Shown: in pieces, positions 7,929 to 16,618 of the stretch | Numbering within the stretch: the stretch's first letter is position 1 | Layout of the letters: every line of letters starts with the position of its first letter | Source of the DNA: a virus | IMG/VR virus record: IMGVR_UViG_3300028388_001884 | Span: 5,024-50,868 of that record | DNA: 45,845 nucleotides | Strand: one strand, 5' to 3' | Made by a program: the position numbers and the translations under genes | The notes under the pieces: model-generated | Database searches by the model: none | What the model was told of the DNA's origin: nothing | What the model saw: only the letters and a program-made list of their open reading frames with translations

Positions 7929-9060
7929 AGAGGTATTGAACAAGATTAAATATTTGTGTAGTAAAATCTATGCAGATGAATGGTCTGGAATATTGTTTTA
8001 TTCCATTGAAGGTACTATTAAAGAACCTTCAAAAATGAAAATTACATTGGAAGATATTCTTCCTATGGATAAAGGTAGTAAAGCCTATACATCTTATGAT
8101 ATTGATGAAAGGTATGTCAATTATCTTATGGATGATGAAAAAAGAATGGATTGGCACATGGGTCATATTCATTCTCATAATACCATGCCTGTATTCTTTT
8201 CAGGTACAGATATGGAAGAACTCAATGATAATTCTCAATCACATAATGTGTACTTATCATTGATAGTCAATAACTTTATGGAGTTTTGTGCTAAAGCAGC
8301 TTTTGTTGCTGAAGCTACAGCAGAAGTAAAAGAAATTCCATATATGGCTAAAGATGAAGAAGGTAATGATTATGTTATCGAAACATCTAAATTCAATATC
8401 AAGAAAGAGAAAATGTTTGTTTATGACTGTAATGTTATTTCAGAGCAGGAAGAAATACTTATTGATAAAGATTTTGCTGAGAAAGTAGAAGATATATGTA
8501 AACCAAAAGTTACTCATACAAGAGTTAAAACATATAATGGTAGTCAATGGAAACATAAAACCAACTTTGATGCTCTTGGTAATCAGAACAATAAACATAA
8601 AGGTGTAGTTAGTAAGAGAATGTCAGATAGAAAAATTGACAATTCAGCTTATCATCAGTTCATGAAGGACTATCAAGATGAAATAGTTAATGATTATCCT
8701 GTTCATCCTAATGTTGAAGAAGACCATACTGATATTGAAATCTTTGCTATGATGCTTCTTAATTTTACTAACCATCTTAGTTCTGATGATACTATAGATA
8801 GTCTTATTAGTGATATAGAAGAGTTAGAAATTGATGAAAATCAGTTAGCATTAACTATATTGGAACATTTACCTGCTTTATTTGAGCAACAATTTCCTAA
8901 TTATGATGAAAATGGACAAATGTTCATTTCTGTTGTAGAACAGGTTGTTGAACTTTTTGAAGAAAATGTTACAATTTATCCAATTTTAAACCAGACTATA
9001 GACCTTTTAAAATCTACAGTCACAAAATTTGAAGATTATGCAGCAAGAACAACAGTTTAA
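7840..9060 (+). CDS. JAB/JAMM metalloprotease (deubiquitinase-like)
   Basis: 406 residues. The JAMM zinc-protease motif is complete: Glu47 in ADEWSGILFY, and GHIHSHNTMPVFFSGTD supplying His111, His113, Ser121 and Asp124 (H-x-H-x7-S-x2-D). This family removes or matures ubiquitin-like proteins by cutting after their Gly-Gly. The start at 7840 overlaps the E2-like gene by 89 bases; an ATG at 7921 would overlap by 8, but the residues before it (LKLV) look like the first strand of the JAB fold, so 7840 is preferred. The C-terminal half (about 230-406) is acidic and unrecognised. The natural substrate is probably the precursor encoded at 5925. Confidence 0.85.
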   Translation: MSQLNSKENFTKKQLSVVQLKQELKLVMPEEVLNKIKYLCSKIYADEWSGILFYSIEGTIKEPSKMKITLEDILPMDKGSKAYTSYDIDERYVNYLMDDEKRMDWHMGHIHSHNTMPVFFSGTDMEELNDNSQSHNVYLSLIVNNFMEFCAKAAFVAEATAEVKEIPYMAKDEEGNDYVIETSKFNIKKEKMFVYDCNVISEQEEILIDKDFAEKVEDICKPKVTHTRVKTYNGSQWKHKTNFDALGNQNNKHKGVVSKRMSDRKIDNSAYHQFMKDYQDEIVNDYPVHPNVEEDHTDIEIFAMMLLNFTNHLSSDDTIDSLISDIEELEIDENQLALTILEHLPALFEQQFPNYDENGQMFISVVEQVVELFEENVTIYPILNQTIDLLKSTVTKFEDYAARTTV

Positions 9061-9721
9061 TAGATTTAAAGATGCTCCTTGGTTTCCTGAAACTGATGAG
9101 CTTTGTCTTGTTGGTGGTGCAGGTGGTATAGGTTCATGGTTATCTTTCTTTTTAGTAAGAGCTGGTTTTAAACCTATTGTGTATGATTTTGATATTATTG
9201 AAGCACACAATTTAGGTGGTCAGTTATTTAGAAAGTCAGATGTAAATATTGCTAAAGTAGTTGCATTACATGACATCATTAAAACTTTTTGTGGTGAAGA
9301 AATATCTACTTTTAATGAAAAGATAGATGAAAATTCACCTACACATCATTTCTGTTTCTCAGCTTTTGATAATATGAAAGCTAGAAAAGATTTGTTTGAA
9401 GTTTGGAAAAAATCTATACCTGGATGTCCTGTACAACCTGTCTTTATTGATGGTAGGTTAACTATGGAACAGTTACAGATTTTTTGTGTGACTCCTGATA
9501 GGATTGTTGAATACGAAAATGAACACTTATTTGATGATTCTGAAATTGAAGATGCTCCTTGTACTATGAGACAAACATCACATACAGCAGCAATGATTGC
9601 TAGTAAGATGGTGTCAATGTTTACAAATCATATTACAAATATTTATGAAAGACAAGTGGTAAGAGATGTACCATTTTTCTATGAACATTTTGTACCAGTT
9701 AATTTAACAATAATAGAATAG
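9038..9721 (+). CDS. E1/ThiF-like ubiquitin-like-protein activating enzyme
   Basis: 227 residues from ATG 9038 (a TTG at 9029 is the alternative). The nucleotide-binding loop LVGGAGGIGSWL (residues 24-35) opens a Rossmann fold; VYDFDIIEAHNLGGQLF (48-64) has the acidic pair (Asp50, Asp52) and the Asn58 typical of E1/MoeB/ThiF adenylating enzymes, followed by Lys73. FIDGRL and APCTMRQTSHTAAMIASKMVS (Cys175) match the region where E1-like enzymes place the crossover helix and catalytic Cys. No CxxC zinc pairs are present, unlike MoeB. It would adenylate the Gly-Gly terminus of the 5925 product and pass it to the E2-like Cys. It overlaps the JAB gene by 23 bases. Confidence 0.85.
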   Translation: MQQEQQFNRFKDAPWFPETDELCLVGGAGGIGSWLSFFLVRAGFKPIVYDFDIIEAHNLGGQLFRKSDVNIAKVVALHDIIKTFCGEEISTFNEKIDENSPTHHFCFSAFDNMKARKDLFEVWKKSIPGCPVQPVFIDGRLTMEQLQIFCVTPDRIVEYENEHLFDDSEIEDAPCTMRQTSHTAAMIASKMVSMFTNHITNIYERQVVRDVPFFYEHFVPVNLTIIE

Positions 9722-9723
9722 TT

Positions 9724-11109
9724 ATGAATATAGATTTATCCAATTATGGCAATTTTACTAGAGATGAATATGCTATAGGAACTACATCTAAAAATTCTTA
9801 CTATCCGCTTTATTCTTTACTTGATAATAACAGAATTGGAAGAAACCAATTTATGTACTATAAACCTAGTATAGTAACATTATCAGCTATAAGTAGGTAT
9901 AATGAATTGTTTGAAACTCTTAGGTCAAAAATGTATTTTTCTAGGTTCAATTTTATAAGTAACGATGAAAATCATTTTATACTTGTAATGAAAGGTTATA
10001 TTGCCAATCATTTACAACAACCTTTGCTTATGATTGGCATTAATACTTTTGAACATGGTTTGAGTATATATGATAGTGATGAAAAATCAGAAGAAACAAA
10101 AGCTAAATTGAAAGTTTTTGTAGCAACTGAATTATTGACTAATGATATATATACTAATATATGGAGAAAGATTGATAGAGATTTCATACAATTATGTTAT
10201 GAAGATGGAATTGCTGTAGAATTTTGTACTATAGAAACAATTGAAAAGACTTTCTTTTCAAATGAATTTGTTGTTGAGTATAATAATCTTACAGAATTGA
10301 ACAATCATCTTAAAAATGATGTAGCAGATTTATTATTTAGAAGATTTCCTACTTATACTTATGATGATACATTAGATTTAAATTCAGAAGTAGTTACAGC
10401 AGAGTCTATTGTTTATACAGAAGGAAATAACAGAGAAGCATCTCTTATTCCTACTGATATGGTAGTTGATTTTGTGAAAAGGTATTATGAAATACATGGT
10501 TCTTTACCAGAAAGATGTTATTTCAGAAATAATGGTAATGTTATATTTACTTTTGAAAGTGGTATCAATCATATGTTTGCACCAGATGATATTAGATGTT
10601 TTGTACAGGAAGCAACTCCATATCATGTACCTAATCCTACAAGTTTAGATAATGAAACTGTAACAAGGTATGTTCCTGATGTACCTTCTCGTTTACAAGT
10701 AGATACAAATGCATTGGAAAGTTCAATTGTTGATATAATTTGTTCTGATATACCTATTACTGAAGAGGAGATTAGAGCTATTGTATTTCATTATCAAGGA
10801 GTTAGGTCTGATGGTGTAAGAATGGTATATACTAATGATGATGAAAATCTTCATATACTTTATGGTGATTATACTTCAGTTACATTTACTGAAGAGCAAT
10901 ATGAAGCACTTTTACGTGAAGAATTAGGTTTCAGAAATGAATCAGTTTCAGTAGCTGCTTCAGAATCAGATGTTGAAGATGAAGAAATTCGTGTGCTTGA
11001 TGATGAATTTGTTTTAGTAGATGATACTGATGAAGATGCAGAAGCAAGTGATGAAGAAGTTTTAGATGAAAATGAACCACAACAAGATGTAGAAGATATA
11101 TCTTGGTAA
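9724..11109 (+). CDS. Large unknown protein linked to the ubiquitin-like cluster
   Basis: 461 residues, not recognised. It follows the E1-like gene by two bases and so is probably co-transcribed with it. The N-terminal 200 residues are mixed alpha/beta (FILVMKGYIANHL, PLLMIGINTFEHGLSIYDSD). The last 70 residues are extremely acidic (Asp/Glu-rich, with SDVEDEEIRVLDDEFVLVDD), a likely disordered or charge-mimic tail. Cysteines are few and no catalytic triad is visible. It could be a target adaptor, scaffold or substrate of the conjugation system (inference from position only). Confidence 0.5.
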   Translation: MNIDLSNYGNFTRDEYAIGTTSKNSYYPLYSLLDNNRIGRNQFMYYKPSIVTLSAISRYNELFETLRSKMYFSRFNFISNDENHFILVMKGYIANHLQQPLLMIGINTFEHGLSIYDSDEKSEETKAKLKVFVATELLTNDIYTNIWRKIDRDFIQLCYEDGIAVEFCTIETIEKTFFSNEFVVEYNNLTELNNHLKNDVADLLFRRFPTYTYDDTLDLNSEVVTAESIVYTEGNNREASLIPTDMVVDFVKRYYEIHGSLPERCYFRNNGNVIFTFESGINHMFAPDDIRCFVQEATPYHVPNPTSLDNETVTRYVPDVPSRLQVDTNALESSIVDIICSDIPITEEEIRAIVFHYQGVRSDGVRMVYTNDDENLHILYGDYTSVTFTEEQYEALLREELGFRNESVSVAASESDVEDEEIRVLDDEFVLVDDTDEDAEASDEEVLDENEPQQDVEDISW

Positions 11110-11121
11110 AATTAGAACTAT

Positions 11122-11517
11122 ATGGGAGTTGGTAAAACTAACAAGAGAAAGGGTTCTAATGCAGAAAGACTATATGCCAGGCTTTTTAAAGAGCTTGGCT
11201 TTAGTCATTGTGTTACTGCTAGATATGGTAGCAGGATACATGATGATGCAGGAATAGACCTTATAAATTTACCTTTTAATGTACAAGTTAAAGCAGGTAA
11301 GCAAAAAGGTATGAATATCAGCAATGTTTTAGAAGATATTAAAGGTAGAATGCCAACATATTTTCCAGAAACAGCACCAGAACATGATTATCCTTTAATA
11401 CTTATACATAGAAAAGATGTAGGTAGAGGTAAACGAAGAGGTGAATTTGATGATATTGTATCAATGAGTTTTGAAGATTTTAAAAATATAATTGAAAAGA
11501 TAAAAGAATGGGATTAA
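11122..11517 (+). CDS. PD-(D/E)XK nuclease, Holliday-junction-resolvase-like
   Basis: 131 residues. KRKGSNAERLYARLFKELGF carries the first acidic residue (Glu in the first helix), and ARYGSRIHDDAGIDLINLPF, then VQVKAGKQ, supply the Asp and the Q-x-K of a restriction-endonuclease-like active site. Small size and order of motifs fit resolvase-like or VRR-NUC-like phage nucleases that process branched replication intermediates. It overlaps the next nuclease gene by ten bases. Confidence 0.7.
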   Translation: MGVGKTNKRKGSNAERLYARLFKELGFSHCVTARYGSRIHDDAGIDLINLPFNVQVKAGKQKGMNISNVLEDIKGRMPTYFPETAPEHDYPLILIHRKDVGRGKRRGEFDDIVSMSFEDFKNIIEKIKEWD

Positions 11518-12668
11518 TAATTGCAAGTCCTGAAGAAGTACAAGAGTACTATGATATGGATAAAATGAGTCAATCCAAGATGAAATTGCTCTTAAAAGGC
11601 ATGGACAATTTTTTATCTAACCGAGATACATCTGAAGAAGAATTGTATTATTCAGAAGTACCACATTTTATTATTGGTAAAGGTGTTGATACTAAATTAA
11701 CAGCACAAAGTCATATTTATGAAAATGATTATTACATCTCTCAGATTGAAGTTAAACCTTCAGAAGTAGAGATGAGTATCTTGAATATGGTGTTTGATGA
11801 TGTTACAGATTCTTATCCACCACATGTAGTAGAAGAGGAAGGATTTGAATTTGAAGCACTTAGTCAATATAGAGGTAGTATTTTATCAGCATGTGATGAA
11901 CATGGTTGGCAATCCAGATGGAAAGATGAAACCAGAATAAATAAAATTATTGAAGTTGGTACTGCTTATTTTGAAGACCTTAAAAGAGCTTATGGAAAGA
12001 CTGTGTTATCACAGGAACAGGATTTATTGATTAGTGATATAGCGATGTCTTTAGAAAGTAATCTTAGAACATCTGCTTATTTTAACAGAGAGTTATATAT
12101 GCATAATAATATATTAGATATGTATTATCAATTACCTATTTATTTTGAGTATATGGGTATTGAGTGTAAAGCATTACTTGATATGTTGATAGTTGAAAAG
12201 AATGAAAATGGTAAAATTATCAAAGTTATACCTGTTGATTTGAAAACTATGTCAGGAAATACTATTAACTTTATGACTTCTGTTAAAGCAAGAAGATATG
12301 ATATTCAAGCTGGTTGGTACACATTAGCTGTTGCTTTTTGGTTACAACAACAAGGATACACATCTAATGATGTTCAAATTGATAACTTTAGATTTGTTGT
12401 AGAATCAACTACTCAACCAGGTAGTCCATTAGTATATGAATGTGATTATGAATTACTTGATATAGGTAAAAATGGAAGACCTGAGATTATAGAGTATATT
12501 GGTAATGATAGTACATCAGGTTATCCTATTAAATATAAAGAAGTTAAAGGATATGACCAGTTACTAGATGAGTATCTTTGGTTTGAAGATAATGATTGGA
12601 AAGAAGAAAAAGTAGTTAAGGAGAATAATGGATTTTTGAAGATAAATTGGAATGGAATAATTACTTAA
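11508..12668 (+). CDS. PD-(D/E)XK exonuclease, RecB/Cas4-like
   Basis: 386 residues. MSQSKMKLLLKG near the N-terminus (about 20-31) and GKGVDTKLT resemble the S-x-S-x-x and G-x-x-x-H-helix start of RecB/YqaJ-type nucleases. MGIECKALLDMLIV (about 222-235) gives G-x-x-x-K-x-x-x-D, and VIPVDLKTMSG (about 245-255) gives the D-L-K catalytic strand; a later RRYDIQAGWYTLA helix matches the Q-x-x-x-Y motif of this family. Such enzymes are standard in crAss-like replication modules. It likely resects DNA ends in recombination or replication. Confidence 0.75.
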   Translation: MGLIIASPEEVQEYYDMDKMSQSKMKLLLKGMDNFLSNRDTSEEELYYSEVPHFIIGKGVDTKLTAQSHIYENDYYISQIEVKPSEVEMSILNMVFDDVTDSYPPHVVEEEGFEFEALSQYRGSILSACDEHGWQSRWKDETRINKIIEVGTAYFEDLKRAYGKTVLSQEQDLLISDIAMSLESNLRTSAYFNRELYMHNNILDMYYQLPIYFEYMGIECKALLDMLIVEKNENGKIIKVIPVDLKTMSGNTINFMTSVKARRYDIQAGWYTLAVAFWLQQQGYTSNDVQIDNFRFVVESTTQPGSPLVYECDYELLDIGKNGRPEIIEYIGNDSTSGYPIKYKEVKGYDQLLDEYLWFEDNDWKEEKVVKENNGFLKINWNGIIT

Positions 12669-12669
12669 A

Positions 12670-13260
12670 ATGCAAATTAAAATAGGTCAATATTATGTAA
12701 ACAAGACTTGGAAGTATTTACTACCTTGTCTTAAAGATTATGGTATTACCTTTGAATCGAAATACAATTCGCTTTTTAAATTCGCAGCAGGTATCCATGA
12801 TACTGCATTAGATGGTTCTGACCTTGAAAATCAGAAACTTATCTATGTGTTAATAGACAAAAAATACAAGCCTAAAATTACATATAATATTATGGATTAT
12901 ATGGATAACCAGGATTTCTGTATTGCAAATTATGCTTTTGATGACCTTGAAGAAGGTAGGAAGCATATGTTTATTTTTGAGATACCAGAGAAATATCATG
13001 ATGCTTATGATGAATTTCTCAAAGGTAGATATAGTAGCATGTACACACCTGATGAAATTCAAAGATTATTCCCATCAGAAACTTCTGAAGCTAGACAAGT
13101 ATTTGATAGAACAGATGAAGCAATTGATAGAATGATTAGGAATGTTAAAAATAGCTTTGGAACTACTATCACCAAAAAGGATTTAGTAGGTGCAGAGCTT
13201 GATTTTCCAATTGAAAAAGTAAAAGAAATTTTTAATTACAAAGAGGAACTTGCAATATAG
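12670..13260 (+). CDS. Hypothetical protein
   Basis: 196 residues, not recognised. It starts with a beta-rich segment (QIKIGQYYVNKTWKYLLPCL), has a central run of alternating strands, and a mainly helical last third. It follows the exonuclease by one base, and its stop codon lies in the loop-side arm of the terminator at 13,240-13,272, so it ends the operon that includes the ubiquitin-like enzymes and nucleases. Confidence 0.65.
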   Translation: MQIKIGQYYVNKTWKYLLPCLKDYGITFESKYNSLFKFAAGIHDTALDGSDLENQKLIYVLIDKKYKPKITYNIMDYMDNQDFCIANYAFDDLEEGRKHMFIFEIPEKYHDAYDEFLKGRYSSMYTPDEIQRLFPSETSEARQVFDRTDEAIDRMIRNVKNSFGTTITKKDLVGAELDFPIEKVKEIFNYKEELAI

Positions 13261-13272
13261 TTCCTCTTTTTT
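13240..13272 (+). terminator. Intrinsic terminator overlapping a stop codon
   Basis: AAAGAGGAAC and GTTCCTCTTT form a perfect 10-bp stem with loop TTGCAATATA, followed by TTTTTT up to 13,272. The TAG stop of the preceding gene (13,258-13,260) lies inside the structure. It closes the transcription unit that runs from the E2-like gene onward. Confidence 0.85.
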
Positions 13273-13285
13273 AACAACAATAATT

Positions 13286-13432
13286 ATGGAAATATTATTT
13301 GTAATTGTACCTATAGTAATAGGTGTATTATGGTCTTTAAAAATATGGATTGATTATAGAAGAGATGTTAAAGCTCTAAATGATGAATTTATAAGAGAAG
13401 CTAAAAGAATAAATAGACGTTATGGACAATAA
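13286..13432 (+). CDS. Small single-pass membrane protein
   Basis: 48 residues from ATG 13,286, the first start after the terminator. Residues 2-20 are a hydrophobic helix (EILFVIVPIVIGVLWSLKIW), followed by a charged amphipathic tail (DYRRDVKALNDEFIREAKR). A longer frame start at 13,250 lies in the terminator and is rejected. It overlaps the next gene by 11 bases. Function unknown. Confidence 0.55.
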   Translation: MEILFVIVPIVIGVLWSLKIWIDYRRDVKALNDEFIREAKRINRRYGQ

Positions 13433-13811
13433 AGGAGATAGATTTAATGAGGGAAAACCTAAATGGAGTTTAGTACCTCAATCAGCATTAATACCAATGG
13501 TAAGAGTGCTAGAGTTTGGAGCAGAAAAATATGCTGCTCATAATTGGATGAAAGGATTATCAGTTGTAGAGATTTGTGAGAGTCTTAAAAGACATCTTGA
13601 TGCTTTCATGGAAGGAGAAGATAATGACCCAGAAAGTTTATTATCCCATATAGGTCATATGCAATGTAATACATTGTTTTTATCATGGATGATGCAAAAT
13701 AGACCTGATATGGATGATAGGTTTAAATATGAAACACCAGAACATTTAAAAAAAAAGATAAATTTTAATTGGGATTTAATTAAGAAAAAAGATGAGACAA
13801 CAGAAGATTGA
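13422..13811 (+). CDS. dATP/dGTP diphosphohydrolase-like, MazG-related fold
   Basis: 129 residues. GDRFNEGKPKWSLVPQSAL, then VRVLEFGAEKYAAHNWMKGL and SLKRHLDAFMEGEDNDPESL, then HIGHMQCNTLF, follow closely the phage family recalled as dGTP_diPhyd_N, an all-alpha relative of MazG-type pyrophosphohydrolases. The EFGAEKY and GEDNDPES acidic clusters would bind Mg2+. Such enzymes hydrolyse purine dNTPs or clean modified nucleotides. It begins a nucleotide-metabolism block running to the dUTPase at 21,526. Confidence 0.75.
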   Translation: MDNKGDRFNEGKPKWSLVPQSALIPMVRVLEFGAEKYAAHNWMKGLSVVEICESLKRHLDAFMEGEDNDPESLLSHIGHMQCNTLFLSWMMQNRPDMDDRFKYETPEHLKKKINFNWDLIKKKDETTED

Positions 13812-14274
13812 AAAAGTATTAGAAAGTACAAAACAAGAGATTAAGGTTTTACTAAAAGAAATGTATCCTAATGATGGAATGATAATAGATTATCACTTCA
13901 AAGAATCATTTGTTGAATGGTTTGCTTTTCTTTTTGATAGTCCAAAATGGATATTACAAGGACCTAAAGAGATTCCTATACATAATATTCTAATTTCACA
14001 GACCAAATTCAATGAAGTTCAAGAGCAAATGGAAGCTAATAATATCTTGTTTCAAGAGTTTGATGCTGAAATGCTCAATCATTTAACAGTTGTAAAACCT
14101 GATGACAAATATAGAGTTGTTGATGGGTGGCATAGATTATATAGATGTTGTAATCAAGATTTAGTCAATGTACCTGTATATGAATGGGTTAAATTAAATC
14201 CTTTACAAGGTAATCATCCTAAAATTGAATATGCTTTAAAGATTAGACAACTTATAATTGATGGAATATCATGA
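13792..14274 (+). CDS. ParB/sulfiredoxin-fold protein
   Basis: 160 residues. YRVVDGWHRLYRCCNQDLVNVPVYEW (about residues 104-129) matches the DGxHR core of the ParB/Srx superfamily, in which this strand-loop binds a nucleotide or DNA. The usual upstream strand is likely PIHNILISQTKFN. No helix-turn-helix of a chromosomal ParB is visible, so a stand-alone ParB-like nuclease/NTPase domain is more likely than a partition protein. It overlaps the preceding gene by 20 bases and the next by ATGA. Confidence 0.6.
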   Translation: MRQQKIEKVLESTKQEIKVLLKEMYPNDGMIIDYHFKESFVEWFAFLFDSPKWILQGPKEIPIHNILISQTKFNEVQEQMEANNILFQEFDAEMLNHLTVVKPDDKYRVVDGWHRLYRCCNQDLVNVPVYEWVKLNPLQGNHPKIEYALKIRQLIIDGIS

Positions 14275-14462
14275 CAACGTTTACAAAGTTAAGGGAATAT
14301 GTAGATGAGAAAAAACAATCTCATCCACATTTAGCAGAAGTTTTTGAAGATTATTATGCTTTGGCAATAGCTGAAGTAGAACAAGGTGGCTCAAGACAAC
14401 ATGAAATCAATTTATGTTATGGGTCTATTGATGAATTAATAGAAGAAGAAAAAGTATCATGA
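14271..14462 (+). CDS. Small hypothetical protein
   Basis: 63 residues, not recognised, mostly helical and acidic. It is linked to both neighbours by ATGA overlaps (14,271-14,274 and 14,459-14,462), so it is translated with the ParB-like and helicase genes. No motif supports a function. Confidence 0.5.
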   Translation: MTTFTKLREYVDEKKQSHPHLAEVFEDYYALAIAEVEQGGSRQHEINLCYGSIDELIEEEKVS

Positions 14463-15955
14463 CACCAAGTAGAAAGCAACAAGCAATTTATGATGTTTGG
14501 AGATTAGAAGAAGAAGAGCAAACAAATATTCTTATTCAAGCTGTAGCTGGTTCTGGAAAGACTACTACATTATTAGAACTTCTTGGAATGTGCAGACATA
14601 GAACTTTGTTTTTGGCTTTCAATAAGTCTATACAAACTGAAATCCAACAAACTATAGAAGATAGAGGATTAGCTCAAGGTAAAGCATTAACTATGCACAG
14701 CCTTGGTTTACAGGCTATTAGAAAGCATTCAAAGTTCAGGATTAATAATAACAAGAATTTTGAACTCATAAAGAAAGTTCAAGATTTACATAGATTATTA
14801 TTCAAGGAATTAAAGTGGGAAGATAAAGTAAAATTATCTTATACACTTATGGACATGAATGATGTATCAAGAATATTTCTAACAGATGACCTTGAAGAAA
14901 TTCGAGAACACATGGTAGAAATGGATAAGAACTTCTTTGATGTAGAATTTGAAGGAGAAATGGCAGTAAATAGATTATGGGATGATTTCTTAGAACTCAG
15001 AGAGTTAACTTACACTAGTAGGATAATGGAGATAGATTTCAATGACATGATTTATGTACCTGTTAAAATGGAATTGACTATACCAATTCATCCTTATTAT
15101 TTAATGATTGATGAAGCACAGGATTTAAATATAGCTCAACATGCATTGATTGATTTATTATTAAATCAAGGTACTGTTAGAAGATGGATAGCAGTAGGTG
15201 ATAGAAATCAAGCTATTTATGGATTTTCAGGTGCTTATGCTTCTTCATTTGATAAATTTAAGGAAAAAGACAATGTAAAGGAATTACCTTTAGATATTTG
15301 TTATAGATGTCCTGTAGATGTAATTAATTCAGCTAATGAGGTTTATCCTGTAATGGAAGGATTTAGAAGAGAACCAGGTATTGTTAGAACAATAAGTAAT
15401 CCAGAACTCATCAAAGATGAATCTATGGTTATTTGTAGAAACTCTACACCATTATTTGAATTATATTTTACTTTATTATCATTTAATAAGAAGGTATATA
15501 TTAAAGGTGAAGACATCTTAGGAAATCTTATGAAGTTTTTGAAACCATATACTTATAAAACAATTTCAGCAGCAAGAAGTCAAATGGATAGAACTCTTAG
15601 AAGATTGGAAGCTAAAGTACATAATTCTGATACTGATAGGTTTAAGTTTTTTAAATTTAAATCTAATGTTGAAGATTTTATACTTATTTCAAATAGTATG
15701 GCAAAACCAAGTGATACTATCAATGAACTATTTCAAAAGCTCAAAAGCATATTTGAAACACCAGGAATTGATGCTATTACTTTATGTACTATACATAAAG
15801 CTAAAGGTTTAGAATCAGATGTAGTTTATATAGTAAATGAACATCTGATACCATCTAAGTTTGCAAGGTCTGATAAGCAATTACAACAAGAACAAAACTT
15901 GAAGTATGTTGCTAGAACCAGAGCTAAGAAGGAATTGTATTTTTTAAATATATAA
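14459..15955 (+). CDS. SF1 DNA helicase, UvrD/Rep-like
   Basis: 498 residues. All main SF1A motifs are visible: Walker A AVAGSGKTT (28-36), motif Ia FLAFNKS (51-57), motif II LMIDEAQDLN (215-224), motif III AVGDRNQAIYGFSGA (245-259), motif IV-like LPLDICYRCP, motif V TIHKAKGLESDVVYI and motif VI KYVARTRAKKELYF. It is shorter than UvrD (about 720) because the 1B/2B insertions are reduced, as in many phage relatives. It likely helps replication or recombination by 3'-5' unwinding. It overlaps the next start by one base. Confidence 0.9.
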   Translation: MTPSRKQQAIYDVWRLEEEEQTNILIQAVAGSGKTTTLLELLGMCRHRTLFLAFNKSIQTEIQQTIEDRGLAQGKALTMHSLGLQAIRKHSKFRINNNKNFELIKKVQDLHRLLFKELKWEDKVKLSYTLMDMNDVSRIFLTDDLEEIREHMVEMDKNFFDVEFEGEMAVNRLWDDFLELRELTYTSRIMEIDFNDMIYVPVKMELTIPIHPYYLMIDEAQDLNIAQHALIDLLLNQGTVRRWIAVGDRNQAIYGFSGAYASSFDKFKEKDNVKELPLDICYRCPVDVINSANEVYPVMEGFRREPGIVRTISNPELIKDESMVICRNSTPLFELYFTLLSFNKKVYIKGEDILGNLMKFLKPYTYKTISAARSQMDRTLRRLEAKVHNSDTDRFKFFKFKSNVEDFILISNSMAKPSDTINELFQKLKSIFETPGIDAITLCTIHKAKGLESDVVYIVNEHLIPSKFARSDKQLQQEQNLKYVARTRAKKELYFLNI

Positions 15956-16230
15956 TGAAAATCACTAAAGAAGAAATTATGGAATTAACTAAAGCATTTT
16001 TAGTAGTAGCATTAACATATGTTCTTATAATATATCCAGTAATACTTAAAAAAGAATCAAAGTATTGTGATGGATGGGAAAAAGGATATAAAGCAGGTTG
16101 GTGCTATGAGATTGTTAACTGTATTGAACCTATTGTTCCTGTATGTCCTGTACCAAAACCAGGTTTAGATACTTATGAAGATGGATACAATAGAGGATTT
16201 ACTCAAGGAAAAAAGAAAAGAAATGAATGA
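15955..16230 (+). CDS. Small membrane-anchored hypothetical protein
   Basis: 91 residues. Residues 11-31 are a membrane helix (TKAFLVVALTYVLIIYPVIL), followed by an exposed part with three cysteines and a Pro/Val linker (EPIVPVCPVPKPG). Two short repeats are visible, DGWEKGYKAG and DGYNRGFTQG, both of the form DG(W/Y)xxG(Y/F)xxG, a pattern also found in phage proteins of unknown role. Function unknown. Confidence 0.55.
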   Translation: MKITKEEIMELTKAFLVVALTYVLIIYPVILKKESKYCDGWEKGYKAGWCYEIVNCIEPIVPVCPVPKPGLDTYEDGYNRGFTQGKKKRNE

Positions 16231-16387
16231 TTATTTGATAACTGTTTTGAGTATGGGTATAATAAATTCTGTACCTGTATTTGAAGAAAGACTTATTGAA
16301 GTATCTAAAGATTATGCAAATGGTTATTTTGATGCAGTTAAAAAACAATATCCTAATAATCAAGTATATATAAATCAAATATTATAA
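16223..16387 (+). CDS. Small hypothetical protein
   Basis: 54 residues from ATG 16,223, which overlaps the previous stop by eight bases. A further in-frame ATG at 16,175 would overlap by 56 bases and is less likely. It contains FEERLIEVSKDYANGYFDAVKKQ, with a G-Y-F-D-A motif loosely like the repeats in the previous protein. Function unknown. Confidence 0.45.
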   Translation: MNDYLITVLSMGIINSVPVFEERLIEVSKDYANGYFDAVKKQYPNNQVYINQIL

Positions 16388-16618
16388 ATGGAAATAGTAA
16401 AAACAAAATGGTTTTCTGTTCAACATTACATTGTAGGTATAGTTATAGTAAAATCAGATGAACCAAAAGATTTGATTCCTTATGATTATTATCTTGGTGT
16501 AATTGATAAAGATAATAGAAAACTTGAACTTTTATTAGAGAACAAAGACCATGCTCAATATGTAGTTGAGCATGGATTGAAATTGAATTTTAATGAATTA
16601 AGAAACTTATTCAGATGA
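16388..16618 (+). CDS. Small hypothetical protein
   Basis: 76 residues, not recognised. The N-terminal half is beta-rich (KWFSVQHYIVGIVIVKSDE) and the rest helical. It starts directly after the previous stop (16,387) and overlaps the zinc-ribbon gene by ATGA. No functional motif. Confidence 0.5.
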   Translation: MEIVKTKWFSVQHYIVGIVIVKSDEPKDLIPYDYYLGVIDKDNRKLELLLENKDHAQYVVEHGLKLNFNELRNLFR

